64,000 bases of DNA. Origin: Riptortus pedestris. Its lineage: Eukaryota; Arthropoda; Insecta; Hemiptera; Alydidae. The notes beneath the pieces are model-generated. The model was not told where the DNA came from. It ran no database searches and saw only the letters and a program-made list of their open reading frames with translations. This document shows positions 23,041 to 34,279 of the stretch, one piece after another. The stretch lies in assembly GCA_019009955.1 (NCBI GenBank), contig CM032230.1, positions 20,939,501-21,003,500 on the forward strand, written 5' to 3'. Made by a program: the position numbers and the translations under genes. The first letter of the stretch is position 1, and every line of letters begins with the position of its first letter.

Positions 23041-24207
23041 GTTCGTCACGTAGGGGCTGCGTAAACTAAGCAGATTTCCCTCGTGAAATTTAACAATAGA
23101 TAAATCAACACACTGGTAACACAACACCGCCGTGAATATAAGTGAATAAATACAAACAATAAAAATAAACCTTCTGACGGGAAGCATCTGAATGTACTTA
23201 AACAAGTCTGCCAACCACTTACGGAAACAAAAACAATTACTAAAATATATCAGAATATATTAATATTACTGAAAACTTATTTATTTTATGTAGTACTGTA
23301 ATTTATAATAAAACGACAAAATTTTATCTCAATCGATCAAATTTTAGTAGTATAAAGAACTTAAGAGAGGGGGGGGGGTCACCAGAACGTATTTTCATGT
23401 ATCTCGTATAATAAAGGTCTCTTGAAAACAATATTCGGTATTGAAGCTTCAAATAATGTGGTTTATTATATACAAAAGTATTGTTAATATAACATGAATA
23501 GAAGTGGGGGTTTGTTGAAGGCTGAAAACTGGACATATCACGGTTAATATTCAGAATAACTAAAAATGTTTCTAATAATATTTATAGTAACTATAATATG
23601 CAATAAGATTGGTTCTATACAATTTCACGATCCGATATGTAGTAACTATAATATAGTAAGATATAATACTATACTAAGTATTATCTATTATACTATAGAT
23701 AATAATAGTATTAATATACTTAGTATAATAATATTATACTATACTAATATAGTATAGTATAATATCTTTTATACTATAGATAATAATAGTATTTGAATAC
23801 TTAGTATAATAATATTATACTATACTAATATAGTATAGTATAATATCTTTTATACTATAGATAATAATATTATTAGTATACTTAGTATTATAATATACTA
23901 TACTAATATAGTATAGTATAATATCTACAATACTATAGATAATAATATTATTAGTATACTTAGTATTATAATATATTATACTAATATAGTACAGAATAAT
24001 ATTATTATATACTATACTAAACTAAGATATTTCGATTTTTCAATAATTATCGCTAGGCTTTTCCGATAATTACTCGATAATTTTTCGATCCCCCTCCCAC
24101 TAGTCGATTTCAGCCATTAAAGAACATGAGATCTTTCTTTTTACATACAAGGGCTACATATCTAGTTTGGTAACGATCAAACATTTGCGACCGCTACAGC
24201 GTTAACA

Positions 24208-24255
<48 letters not shown>

Positions 24256-24330
24256 ATCTTGAACGGAGCTCATTTTCGTCATCTCCTGAGTACGATCGAT
24301 GTACATTTGAAGAGATTAAATGACATTTGG
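23041..24330 (+). mobile_element. H1 element, subfamily B, with an inserted or expanded AT minisatellite
   Basis: L end at 23041 (TCGTCACGTAGGGGCTGCG), subfamily-B module (ACACCGCCGTGAATATAAG), common core to CGATCCGATATGTAGTAAC, then the minisatellite 23640-24015, then GATATTTCGATTTTTC, GCGACCGCTACAGCGTTAAC, (TA)n at 24211-24250, and TTGAACGGAGCTCATTTTCG. The R palindrome is missing. Confidence 0.85.
23640..24015. repeat. AT-only minisatellite, about 80-bp units
   Basis: About four units of TATAGTATAGTATAATATCT with TACTATAGATAATAATA; successive copies are 78-81 bp apart. Every unit is self-complementary, so the array can fold. It lies within the H1 core where other copies read GCATAATAACGGAGATATTT. 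Confidence 0.9.
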
Positions 24331-24464
24331 AGACAAAAAAGCTTGTTGTTACTGAATTAATACATTTTCTATTAATTTTGATAAAACTTAACTTCTCATC
24401 TGTTTGATTTTGACATCTCTTTTTGTTTGAATTTAATTGAATTTTAGATTACTAGTATATTAGA

Positions 24465-24495
<31 letters not shown>

Positions 24496-24711
24496 TAATT
24501 AAACCATTTTAAATTTCCTTTAAATGTAATATGTGTAGTACTATACTATTTGTTGTTTTTATTACTTGTATTTAATGTTTACTTATCGTGTTTAATTTTT
24601 ATTTATTGTTCATACATTTTCTGTTATTTTTCTATTATATAGATTTTATTACACTGTTAAATTATAAGCCAATTCGGCTATAGTAGCGGGTGCTACTATA
24701 TAAATAAAAAA
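24331..24711. other. unassigned AT-rich DNA
   Basis: Very AT-rich with a short (TA)n at 24461-24487. The GCCAATTCGGCTATAGTAGCGG just before the next H1 resembles LINE 3' ends at 36430 and 42300, so a decayed LINE tail is possible. Confidence 0.3.
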
Positions 24712-25098
24712 AGTCCGGTTCGCAGGGGCTGCGTAAACTAAGCAGATTTCCCACGTAAAGTGATAAAATAGAGAAATCACTCAACGAATGCCGAAGAGGT
24801 AACGAAACTAGCTTTTGACGGGCAACACACCCGTCCGTTACCCGCCCACATTTAATAAAAATGCAAATATCTCGGTTAATTTTCAAGATATAGAATAAAT
24901 GTATATAACAATATTTATAGTAAATGTAATTTGCAATAAGATTGATTCTATACAATTTTTCAATCCGACGTATAGTAATGAAAATATTTAGGACCGATTT
25001 CAGTCATTAACGAACATGATCTGTCTTTTTACATAAAACGTTTAAATATCGAGTTACGATCAAACAAAAATGCGACCACAAGAGCGTTAACAGACTAA
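24712..25098 (+). mobile_element. H1 element, subfamily A, right part missing
   Basis: L end AGTCCGGTTCGCAGGGG, AAGCAGATTTCCCACGTAAAG; core with CTCGGTTAATTTTCAAGATA and GTCATTAACGAACATGATC; ends at AGAGCGTTAACAGACT, where (TA)n would start. Truncation at the microsatellite suggests deletion by slippage or recombination. Confidence 0.85.
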
Positions 25099-25959
25099 AG
25101 GCTTATAAAAATACTACCTTTGCCAGAAGCTGAAATAACAATAATTGGAAGCTTCTAATTTATATGGAAACTAGTTTTCCGTAAAGTAAAACTGTAAATA
25201 TTTAGCATTCCTAAATCCATGCTCACATTGACACGACTAAAAACAGATATATACCCTCATCAAAAAAATAAGGGAGAAAAACCGAGAAGAGCATTCATAT
25301 ATCCATGCCAGAAATAATATTTATCGTATAAATGTATTGGATTAGGATTACACATTTCAGAGGAATGTAAAAGTCAAACCCAGATTTAATTTATTTTTCG
25401 ATTATACACTTAATGATAATTATATAAATTAATTTAATTCTGATGAAACAATTTCAGGTCCTCTACATTTTTTTGACATGAAGCAAAGAACTGGCTCGAA
25501 ATTCGAGTTGTGATATATCCTAATTTTATTGTATCAAGAGTATTTATATACAAAAAAAACTATGAAGCCATGCTTTTTAGTAATGGCTTAAAGGTTATAT
25601 ATGGAGGGTAGTATCGATATAGTAAATATCTTTGAATAAAAAAAAAATAAAAAACTGGGTATTTAAACGCGGATAAGACGTTTTATCACACGTTCCCTTA
25701 TTGTTAAAGTACGACGATTGAAAGTGGATGTTTACTGGAGTCAGAAATTTAAAAAAATAAAATGCAATATCTCAGTTAATATCCATCATAGAAACGTGCA
25801 GAACAACGATTATACAAAATTAAATTTATATCAAGGTTGAACTGACCACATTTTCACAATCTCCTAAATAGAAACGATGGAAATTTGACAATCTTGAGTA
25901 GAATCTGAATAGATGATTTTTCATAAGGGATCCTGATAAATAAACCCCCAAGATATTTC
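25099..25959. other. unassigned AT-rich DNA with H1 scraps
   Basis: Mostly unrecognised. Around 25750-25930 there are hints of an H1 core (AATATCTCAGTTAATATCCAT, GGTTGAACTGACCACATTTTC, AGATGATTTTTCATAAGGGA) at low identity. Confidence 0.4.
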
Positions 25960-26962
25960 ACTAGTGCTATGATTCCCAAAGTGGTCTATATCGACCCCCC
26001 CAGGGGTCTACGTCAGAGAAAAAAAATTTTGGGGGTCCATGAAATGGAAATAGGGGTCTACGATCGATAGTGGATTTCAACATACACTGATAGTACCTAT
26101 TTACTTACATTATACTATCTTATAATATAAAGACATACATTATATATAAAAGTACCTATGAAGTAAAAAATGTATTATATATGTTTACTAGCTGACCCGG
26201 CAGACGTTGTCCTGCATGATATATAAAGAGATTATTATATTAAATTTAATAATAATATGTTTAAAAAAATCTTTTTTTAATAACGCAAAAAAAAAATTTG
26301 TTATGTTCACATTTGCCTAAAAACAAATAGTAAATAAAATATCGCGAAAACTTGGTAGACAAAAAGAAAAGAAAAAATGAGAGAAGTATAAAAAGACGTT
26401 TTAGTTCTATGATTATCTGGTAGAATGCGCGATACACGTTCTTAAAAACAAACAGTTGTAGAATAATTGAAATAAATCAAAACCCTCAACAATAATAATG
26501 CAAATACATTAATGTAAATAAAGAAAAGAAAATAATTAACATTCAAATCAAATTAAAATAAATTCACACGTATGCTAGAATTATATATATAAAGATAAAA
26601 TTGTGTAAGTTGAGGTATGTAGGCATTCGCTTTGTGGTCGCAATACATTTTGAACTTGTAAAAACCTGCACATAATATACCAGTATCATCTTGTTACAAG
26701 CATACGTGCAAGTCTCAGAGCTTCGCGAACTTGCACTGACTTGTTCAGTTCGTCACAAAATTTTATTTTGAGTAGTTTTAATTTAAATTCAATTAATAAA
26801 TATATAAAACTTAACATGTGTTTTTACTTTAAGTTTTTAACACTAAACTTCACTACAGTTAGAAATTTACAAAAAATCAATATCAGGTAAGTAGGGGGTC
26901 TACCCAAAACCGAGAAATATGGCAAGGGGTCTACGACACAAAAAAGTTTGGGAACCTTGGAT
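25960..26962. mobile_element. hAT-like non-autonomous element, about 1 kb
   Basis: Left end GATTCCCAAAGTGGTCTA with AGGGGTCTACGTCAGAG; right end in complement GGTTCCCAAACTTTTTTG with GTCGTAGACCCCTTGCC. A CAGTGGTTCCCAAA-type end with GGGGTCTACG repeats is typical of hAT elements (established knowledge). No 8-bp target duplication could be confirmed and no transposase is present. A small Helitron lies inside. Confidence 0.6.
26188..26595 (-). mobile_element. small non-autonomous Helitron
   Basis: On the minus strand the element ends GCAGGACAACGTCTGC (imperfect hairpin), CGGGTCAG, CTAG, then host T. Its other end begins TC at 26594-26595 with A before it, so it sits between A and T as Helitrons do. 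The GCTGACCCGGCAGACGTTGT end is familiar from arthropod genomes. No coding capacity. Confidence 0.65.
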
Positions 26963-28439
26963 CTAATGCCTTTCCAGTAGTTTACCGGAAGGTCTTGAAC
27001 GGCAAGAAATAGCTTTCAGATGAATACTTAAATATTACATACGCAAATATGCCGCGTAAACCTGTCATTAATTTTAAGTTTTGAAACACTTTGGGGGAGA
27101 TTTTAACAGGTTCAAAGCTGGCGGAACTCTCTAGGAAATTTTAATTTAATGAAGTCCTTCATTCTGTATATAGTTTGGGCTGAAAGCTAAACCGTGTAGG
27201 TGTCTCCCTGTACCTTTAAAGCCCTTTCTACTACATCAGCAGCCCTTCATCACAGGTTGGTGTCATTTCATTAAAGGACAATAAAGATGCTATTTATAAG
27301 CAGGCTGCACCTCCATATACTCCAGCGGGACATGGAATCATAATATAGGATGGGGGGGGGCTTCTGTAAAACCAATCATTCATTATGACTGGTTTTACAG
27401 GGGAAAAGAAAGAAACCATGCAAAATTGTTTTAGCATATTTCCTTCGAGGTAAATCGGCTCTTGGGCTTTTACTCATTGTTGTGGCCAACCCATTAGAGT
27501 AAAAAAGTTCTTTTAATAATTGTATAACATTTAGGACATTAAGAAGTAGTGCAAATTGTGAGTAGTCGGGATTGCTCGTCACCTTTCGGCACCCAGCTGA
27601 TGACAACTGGCGCGCGTTAAGGTGTCCATTGTTCTACCGGCCAAGTGACTGCATTCTCCAGCTTCTCCCAGTTCCATAAAAGTCTTCAAGCCAAAGGCTA
27701 TTCTACAATTTGAACAAATATTTTTCTTGGAGCCCACCTGTTCCAGGACGGTCGTCGCGGAAGAAAAATAGTGGAATTCCATTGAAATCAAGAATCAGGT
27801 ATGATTCGACCATCTGACCTGATTGCGTCTTCATTCATTGACCTGGATCGATTATCGCTAAAGACACTTTTAATATTAAGTAATTTTAGGTAATTCAAAA
27901 AAAGTAAAATTATTCAAGTTCCAAGACCATATAAGAAGTTAACATTTTTTTTTTTTCATATTTGTAATTAACAGCTAATTTATAACTGACCTATACATAT
28001 TCAGTTGAGATTAACTTACGCATCTTTATTTATTTATAAACATACGTATTCATATTTATCCCTAATATTCCATTCCAATGAAGTACAGTATAATATCACT
28101 TTTATTAACAATCCGGCATACACATATATAAAGTTTCTATACACCTAGACTAGGCTAGAAAAGGATCTCTTAAAACCCTCCACCCGCCATGACACGAAAA
28201 ATTTCCTCCATCCATTCTATTACATCCATCGATCCTACCTCTTGGATGTCCCAAATGACGTTCCCGTTATATATGTAGCAAGAAAAATATAAACAATTAA
28301 ACTCGTAGGCTACCACGGATGTCATTATTATTAAGGTCTACGGGTAAGTGACCCGAGAGAAACCCCTGAGATAGCCAAGAGCATAAAGTAAATTCCGCCG
28401 AAAACAGGAAGACACGATAAGTAGAATAAGACCTAAAGA
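26963..28439. other. unassigned, partly unique DNA
   Basis: No repeat ends seen. Positions 27100-27850 are the least AT-rich part. Minus frames 27376-27606 and 27579-27791 overlap in different registers and show no domain, so I do not call a gene. A hairpin lies at 27364-27400. Confidence 0.35.
27364..27400. repeat. perfect 11-bp hairpin
   Basis: CTGTAAAACCA (27364-27374) pairs exactly with TGGTTTTACAG (27390-27400). It directly follows a G9 run. Confidence 0.7.
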
Positions 28440-28915
28440 AGTCCGTTTCAGATTTCACTCGTGCGCCTTGTGTTTGCACTTTTCATATAAAGTGGTTCAT
28501 AATGCAACAGGTTGTTGTTAATATGTCACGAGTAGAGGTGGGGGTTTACTGAAAGCCGAAAACTAAAAAATGCAAACATCTTTCGTTAATACTAAAGATA
28601 CGAGAATAGATATTTATAACAATAATTATAGTGCATTTTATTTGCAATAAAATCGGTTGTATACAATTTTTCCATCAGACGTATAATAACAGGGATATTT
28701 CTAAATTCTCCCCCTCAAAACCCCCCTTCGATGGTTCGAAGCAGTTAACGAACTCGATCTTTAGTTTTGTATGAAAAGCTTATATACATTGTGTTTGGTT
28801 ACTACAATCAAATAAGGATTGCGACCGCTAGAGCGATAACAGACAAACATATATATATATATATGTACATATACACACCCTCAATTGCTGATGTCCTATA
28901 AGGAAAATCTGCTAA
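28440..28915 (+). mobile_element. H1 element, subfamily C, L end partly deleted
   Basis: AGTCCGTTTCAGATTTCACTCG shows the L end with its hairpin deleted. Then ATAAAGTGGTTCATAATGCA, GTAGAGGTGGGGGTTTACTG, GCGACCGCTAGAGCGATAAC, a short (TA)n, and a fused R end (CTCAATTGCTGATGTCC...GGAAAATCTGCTAA). The block between (TA)n and R is missing. Confidence 0.8.
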
Positions 28916-29465
28916 TACAATAATAAACAGGAATTTCAATTAATAACTAATACGTGAGTCACGTTCTATACATGACGCATATACAAATATATTTACTAGC
29001 AGTCCCTCACCACTAAACATATGTCACCTTCCCAGTAGGATCAGTGAACATTTAAAGGGTTTTTTGAAAAATCTAGTTTTAAATCTGTCAAATGATAAAG
29101 GAATGGAAAGGGCCCAAGCATTTTGTAGCGGCTATATATTTGCATAACTGTGTATTTCTATTCATGGAAGGAGGAATGGTCCTCGGAAGTGATTCAGGCA
29201 GATAAACGAGGAAAGGGCTTATCTCGAGTAAGATATTCCGCAATCCTAAGATAGGACCATCTCCTCCAATCCCTCCTCCTAGGATTATTATCCCTTTCTA
29301 TCCCTATCAAAGCATTCCCCTGATGAATCCCACCAGTTCTACTAAACGCTCCATCCAGTTAAAGGACTTGCCGGCCTTCTCGGAATTTAATTGTAAGAGA
29401 TATTATTAAAGGCGTCTGAATATTGAGAACTACACCTCTTGTACCCGGCTTATCTCGAATTATAG
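28916..29465. other. unassigned DNA
   Basis: No gene. An R-like scrap (CCTTCCCAGTAGGATCAGTGAACATTT, about 29028-29054) is the only repeat hint. Confidence 0.35.
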
Positions 29466-29905
29466 TATAGGGTGCTTCAAAAAGAATAAACGCATTAGGA
29501 AGTATTATTTTGTCCAAACTATCGCTGCATCTCTGCTCGGCTATTGGAGAAACGAATACATTAATTTATCATAGCCATTAAAAGTTAGTTTTAGTTACTA
29601 CGTTGGAAGCTGTTAGAATTCGTCAACACTTTATTCAGGAATACGAAACCGCCAAGAACTCATTTCTTTATACACACAGCCTGTATCTACAACCTGTCGA
29701 TACAAGAATGTTCCACTCATTCGGAGGATCAATTTTGTATCTCAAACTGTATTTGCACTGTAACCACGGTATCTGTAAAATAAGGAACACCAGGCGCAAC
29801 CTTTATTAACTGGCCTAATAAACGATAAACGAACATATGTTTATCATAACCTTTTCCACATCCTCCCTTCTCGCTCCCCTCTGTGTTGTCTTCTTTCGCC
29901 GAATC

Positions 29906-30262
29906 TTAATGTCCATCATTCCCCTCAGCATCGTGCTCATTCTCCGTGTCTTCACATATTCCTACCTCTCCCCCAGCTCCTCTATCCGGGGTTTTCGCTG
30001 AGTCTCCACCACTTAAAGGTGCGACTCCACTTTCATTTATATCCGAAAGGGTTTGGTATGACGAATAGGGGCCCCAATCTGTTACCAAATGCTTGTCGGA
30101 TGGCACCAAAAATCTGTTTCTTCTGCAAGTTCGATTTCCTGATCTTATCGGTAACACACTATTCGACAACAGTCCCATATCTCTCCAGATCTGTAATCCA
30201 GACTATTTGCCCAGGTTCGAGGATCGAAAGTTCTCTTGCTCTGGGACGCCTTCCCATTTCAC
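29906..30262 (-). pseudogene. Ty3/gypsy integrase C-terminal fragment
   Basis: Minus-strand frames read MGRRPRAREL, then LEPGQIVWITDLERYGTVVE, stop, and in a shifted frame RSGNRTCRRNRFLVPSDKH. This is the small beta-barrel C-terminal region of gypsy-type integrases: a (V/I)W.D.....GTVV..., R-S, RRNR..LVP pattern. It ends at a stop at 29906. The rest of pol, gag and LTRs are absent. One frameshift separates the two motifs, so it is a captured, decayed fragment. Confidence 0.65.
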
Positions 30263-30304
30263 AAAATCGAGGACACAGAATGTTTTCTGATGGGGAGTAG
30301 CCAT
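30250..30304 (-). pseudogene. DUF4817-like transposase N-terminus, stub
   Basis: MATPHQKTFCVLDFVKW (17 residues) starts at ATG 30304, about 150 bp inside the TIR. The M-A-T-P-x-Q-K-x-F-C-V-L-x-F pattern is the start of the DUF4817 helix-turn-helix region in insect DD34-type elements (from memory). The match ends after W, where the gypsy-like sequence begins. Confidence 0.5.
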
Positions 30305-30527
30305 TTTAAACAACACACACAACAAGACAACTGACATCTAGTGCCTATAATATAAACAAGACTATGTATTCGTTTCTCCAATAGCCGACCAGCCATCGAT
30401 AGTATGGACACATTAATACATTGTAATACGTATATTCTTTTTGAAACACCATGCATATCACAATAATGTACAACTATCTGTACTGTACTTAAGCAAGTCT
30501 GGAACTGGCAGCAGTTAACAATTAAAA

Positions 30528-30906
30528 AGTCCGTCACGCAGGAGCTCTGTAAAGTAAGCAGATTTCCCAAGATGATAACGTTATTGCACAACGAATTTGC
30601 ACGCATCTCAGATAATAAAATTCCCATAGAAACAATATTTTGAATTTAAGATTAGATTAAACAGCCGATTATACTTAAGATATTGTAACAGCTTATTGTA
30701 ATTAGGATATGAGAAGGAGTGGGAGTTTATTGATGGTTGAAAACTAAATCTTCCAGATATCTCGGTTAATATTAATTTTAGAAAAAATACCTATTTAACA
30801 ACATTTATAGAAAATTACATGTACAATAAGATTTCAAAATTCTCCCCCCCTAACCCCCACTGGTCCGATTTTAGCCGTTAACGAACGGAAGGGAAGTTTG
30901 CTAATA
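30528..30906 (+). mobile_element. H1 element, subfamily C, internally deleted
   Basis: L end AGTCCGTCACGCAGGAG...AAGCAGATTTCCC; core to TTTTAGCCGTTAACGAACGG; then directly GGGAAGTTTGCTAATAA, an R-end scrap. (TA)n and R block deleted. Confidence 0.8.
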
Positions 30907-31128
30907 ACAGCAAATTGTTAATATATGAGTAGGTGTGGGGTTTACTGAAGGCACAGAACTGATAAATTCTAATATCTCCGTTAATAAACAATATACTGAA
31001 AAAACGTACATAGGATATATAGAACATTACATATACAATAAGATTGGTTATATACATTTCTGATTTGGTTGGTGGACGCATAATAACGGAGATATTCAGA
31101 ACTACCCCCTACTCATGCCATATTATCA
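30907..31128 (+). mobile_element. H1 core fragment
   Basis: Begins directly after the previous copy with AGTAGGTGTGGGGTTTACTG, continues through ATATCTCCGTTAATAAACAAT and GACGCATAATAACGGAGATA. No ends. Confidence 0.65.
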
Positions 31129-31130
31129 AA

Positions 31131-31585
31131 AGTCCGTCACGCAGGGGCTGCGTAAACTAAGCAGATTTCCCACGTGAAGTTTTACAATAGAGAAATCCGC
31201 CTAATAAAAGCTGTAGTAGGAAGGGATCTCTAAACCTATAGTTCTGGAAACGGCCACCAGAGCTCTCGGCGACGAGTCCGGAACATGGCGGGGTACGTCG
31301 ACTATACACACAATACAAATGCAAATATCTCGGTTAATATTCAAGATACAGAATAAATGTATATAACAATATTTATAGTAAATTTAATTTACAATAAGAT
31401 TGCTTCTATACAATTTTTCGATCCGACGCATAATAACGGAGATATTTAGAATTTTCAAAAATCCCCCCCTCCCACTGGTCCGATTTCAGCCATTAACGAA
31501 CTTGATCTCTCTTTTTACGTAAAACGCTTAAATATGAAGTTTGGTAACGATCAAAAAAAAATTGCGACCGCTAGAGCGTTAACAG

Positions 31586-31651
<66 letters not shown>

Positions 31652-31773
31652 GAACGGACCTCATTTTCGTCATCTCCTGGGTAGGATCGATGGACATTTG
31701 AAGAAAGTTTTCGAAAATCGCGTCATGAGTACGACCTCAATAGCTGATTTCCCTAAGGGGAAATCTGCTAAAA
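31131..31773 (+). mobile_element. H1 element, full length, subfamily A
   Basis: Complete: L end at 31131 (AGTCCGTCACGCAGGGGCTG), AAGCAGATTTCCCACGTG, subfamily-A module with GAGCTCTCGGCG, common core, GCGACCGCTAGAGCGTTAAC, (TA)n at about 31590-31646, TTTTGAACGGACCTCATTTT, and the R palindrome GATTTCCCTAAGGGGAAATC with TGCTAAAA. Flanked by AAAA on both sides without a longer duplication. Confidence 0.92.
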
Positions 31774-31795
31774 TGCTATTATGTTAAGGTGCTCT

Positions 31796-31918
31796 TTATT
31801 TGAAGTCTAAATACCAAATATTGTTCCCATTGAACTTCTACGTTTTGAGACAAATGGAAATACTTAGCGTACGTGGGAAATCTGCTTAATTAACGCAGTG
31901 CCTGTGAGACGGACTATT
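31796..31918 (-). mobile_element. H1 left-end fragment, reverse, subfamily C
   Basis: ATTTGAAGTCTAAATACCAAA, TTGAACTTCTACGTTTTGAG, then GTGGGAAATCTGCTTAATTA and a decayed GCCTGTGAGACGGAC end. Confidence 0.75.
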
Positions 31919-32344
31919 TATAGTACCGGTAGATCACTTTACATCTTTTACTGTTTCATCTGCATCAAAAGTACATCTCATAAAAGTTACTATTCACCTC
32001 ATTTTTTTTATTCCTGCAATGAACTTATCAGCATTGGGGGATTCAAATGAAATCATACAACACTCCCATTGCGAGCACTGTAATATTAGGGAAAATACAC
32101 ATAGATTACACTTAAAGGATGAAGCCTTGAGTCTTAAGAGAATGAAGCCTGGAGAGACTACTATAAGAGCTAAATGGAGGTTTTAGTAATTGGGCGACTA
32201 TTCGGGTAATAAATTAAAATTGTTATAATATTTTTATATACACAGCATTAACAATACCAAGTACTTAAATATAAAATTGTAATTGAACGATATCATTGGC
32301 AACTTATTCATTCATTCGAACAACACAAGTTACAAGTGCAACAA
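31919..32344. other. unassigned DNA
   Basis: Nothing recognised; no open frame of note. Confidence 0.35.
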
Positions 32345-32514
32345 TAAAAGTTTCATACTTCAACGCCTCCCTTGTTTTGTTTACACAGCAGGGTCACAGC
32401 CTTATGTTTTATATATCTATAGTATATTGTATGTGTGTCTTCGTTAGTTAAAACTATATTTCACCAACATTGACCAAAACTCCAAAAAGAATATAACCTG
32501 GTCGAAAACATCAA

Positions 32515-32515
<1 letters not shown>
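32345..32515. mobile_element. hammerhead element family P2, one arm
   Basis: CTCCCTTGTTTTGTTTACACA, ATATCTATAGTATATTG and TTCACCAACATTGACCAAAA are shared with 37123-37483 and 50305-50932; the end AACCTGGTCGAAAACATCAA matches the outer edge of the 50-kb copy. The hammerhead part is missing. Confidence 0.7.
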
Positions 32516-32517
<2 letters not shown>

Positions 32518-32580
<63 letters not shown>

Positions 32581-33236
32581 CTTTTACTGTTCTAGTGGTC
32601 GCAATTTTTGTTGTATCCTTACCAAACTTGGTATATAATCGTTTTATGTAAAAAGAAAGATCAAGTTCGTTAACGGCTGAAATCGGACCAGGAGAGGGGG
32701 TGTTTAGAGGAGGGAAATTCCGAAAATGATTAATATGTCTGTTATTATGCGTCGGATCGAAAAATTGTATAGAACCAATCTTATCGCAAATGTAATGTTA
32801 TATAAATATTGTTATATACATTCATTCTCTATCTTTAATACAACCCGAGATATTTGCCTTTTTTTGAGTTATACGTGATATAACTCATCACGTTAGTGAG
32901 GTATACGAGATAAACGTAAAGAAATATGTTATCCTGACCCACTCCCCTTCTTAAGCTCTTGGACTACTAAAATGTGATTGATTAAGATAAAAATTATTCT
33001 GATCCATTATAAATTACAGAACTAGATATAGTAAATAGTTTTCCATAAAATTAATGTTATATTCTGATATATTTCCGTAATTGTTTTTCCCTCCTGTGAG
33101 AAGTTGACACACCTGTATGCTTACGTTTCAGATGCTTTCCGTCTGGAAGTTTCTTATTAACGTGTGTATTTATTCACTTGATGTTGACGGTGCTATTGTG
33201 TTACCAGTATGTAGATTTATCAATTCTTAAACATCT
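32518..33236 (-). mobile_element. H1 element, long subfamily B, L end lost
   Basis: (TA)n at 32518-32574, then GTTCTAGTGGTCGCAATTTT, AAGTTCGTTAACGGCTGAAA, TGCGTCGGATCGAAAAATTG, then the subfamily-B module (ATATATTTCCGTAATTG, TTATTCACTTGATGTTGACG). Almost the same sequence recurs at 37484-38285. Confidence 0.8.
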
Positions 33237-33446
33237 TCCCTTCAAAGCCGTTCTTTAATAGCTTTGGACATGAGTTATGTGCTTAACAACTTTGATTTTA
33301 GGCACCATACATTTTCTTTTAATACTTGAAGTAACTATTGCAGAATTGTATTGAATGCTTCGCGATGGTTATGGTTATAACTCAAGAGTTCTAAATTGAA
33401 GGTAATTCGCCAGTGATGATAGACATTGCCATTCAAGTTCAAAAAA

Positions 33447-33778
33447 TTCCGTCACGCAGGGGCTCCGTAAACTAAGCTCACTTCCAACGTGCGTCACGTG
33501 AACATACAAGTACAATACGAACAATAATTGGTATTTAGGCTTCCAATTATTTGCTTATATAACCTCTTGCTATTAATATTACATGAGTAGGAGTGGGGGT
33601 TTACTAAAGGCAGAAAACTAAAAAATGTAATTAAAAATTTAGGGGGGGAATTCCCCCATCTACTAATCGGATTTCAGCCATTAACGAACTTATCTTTAGT
33701 TTTATTTAAAACGTTTAAATATCCAGTTTGGTAATGGTCAAACAAAAATTGCGACCGCTAGAGAGTTAACAAACTTAT
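33447..33778 (+). mobile_element. H1 element, subfamily C, truncated at the (TA)n
   Basis: L end TTCCGTCACGCAGGGGCTCC, CACGTGCGTCACGTG, GAGTAGGAGTGGGGGTTTAC, then AACGAACTTATC and GCGACCGCTAGAGAGTTAAC. Internal deletion around TAATTAAAAATTTAGG. Confidence 0.8.
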
Positions 33779-34279
33779 ACAGGGTTGGCCCAAGCCCCCT
33801 TGCCAACCCCCTTAAAATACTAATTGTATTAATAAAAGGTTGAGACTTGGTGTGCCATAATTGAAGAGTGAAGAATCTTTTCAGTCCATATTCAACCTCG
33901 GAACCTTCTCCAGCGACCACAACTTTCGAATGACCAATGGAATGACATACTTTTTATAAGGGATTTTAGTAGAAAAATAAAATTCTAAAACGAGTTCATA
34001 ACGGTGAATGTTTCGACTTGAAGCATCCGTTTGCCGTAAAATGCACAAATATTAATCACGAATTTCATTGATGAATGCTGCAACGTAAATGTTGTAGCAA
34101 ACAAAATATATTATGTTAAAGTAATTATTTATGAATGGAATACATTATTCCACCTGCAGAGCTTCATGTAAAAAAATGGAAACCAGTTTTATGACTATTC
34201 TGCCCCCCCCCCGGATAAAACTGGACCCGTCAGTCAATTAAGGACAACTCATTCTAGGTCCTCCTTGGTTAACCGGGGA
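33779..34279. other. unassigned DNA
   Basis: Unrecognised except for a C10 run at 34203. A minus frame (33738-33920) overlaps an H1 edge and is chance. Confidence 0.35.

Larger units (their letters stand above)
29471..30450. mobile_element. TIR transposon, 980 bp, carrying foreign retroelement sequence
   Basis: Left arm GGTGCTTCAAAAAGAATAAA and right arm (complement) GGTGTTTCAAAAAGAATATA start inverted repeats about 90 bp long; CGGCTATTGGAGAAACGAAT is identical in both. Just inside the right arm on minus, ATG at 30304 opens a frame like the N-terminus of DUF4817-type (IS630/mariner-related) transposases, but it switches at once to a Ty3/gypsy integrase fragment. The element cannot encode a working transposase. 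Confidence 0.7.

Noticed and set aside
29906..30178. Host gene encoding a 90-residue acidic protein
   Set aside because: The N-terminal half aligns with gypsy integrase motifs and the frame lies within TIRs of a transposon.
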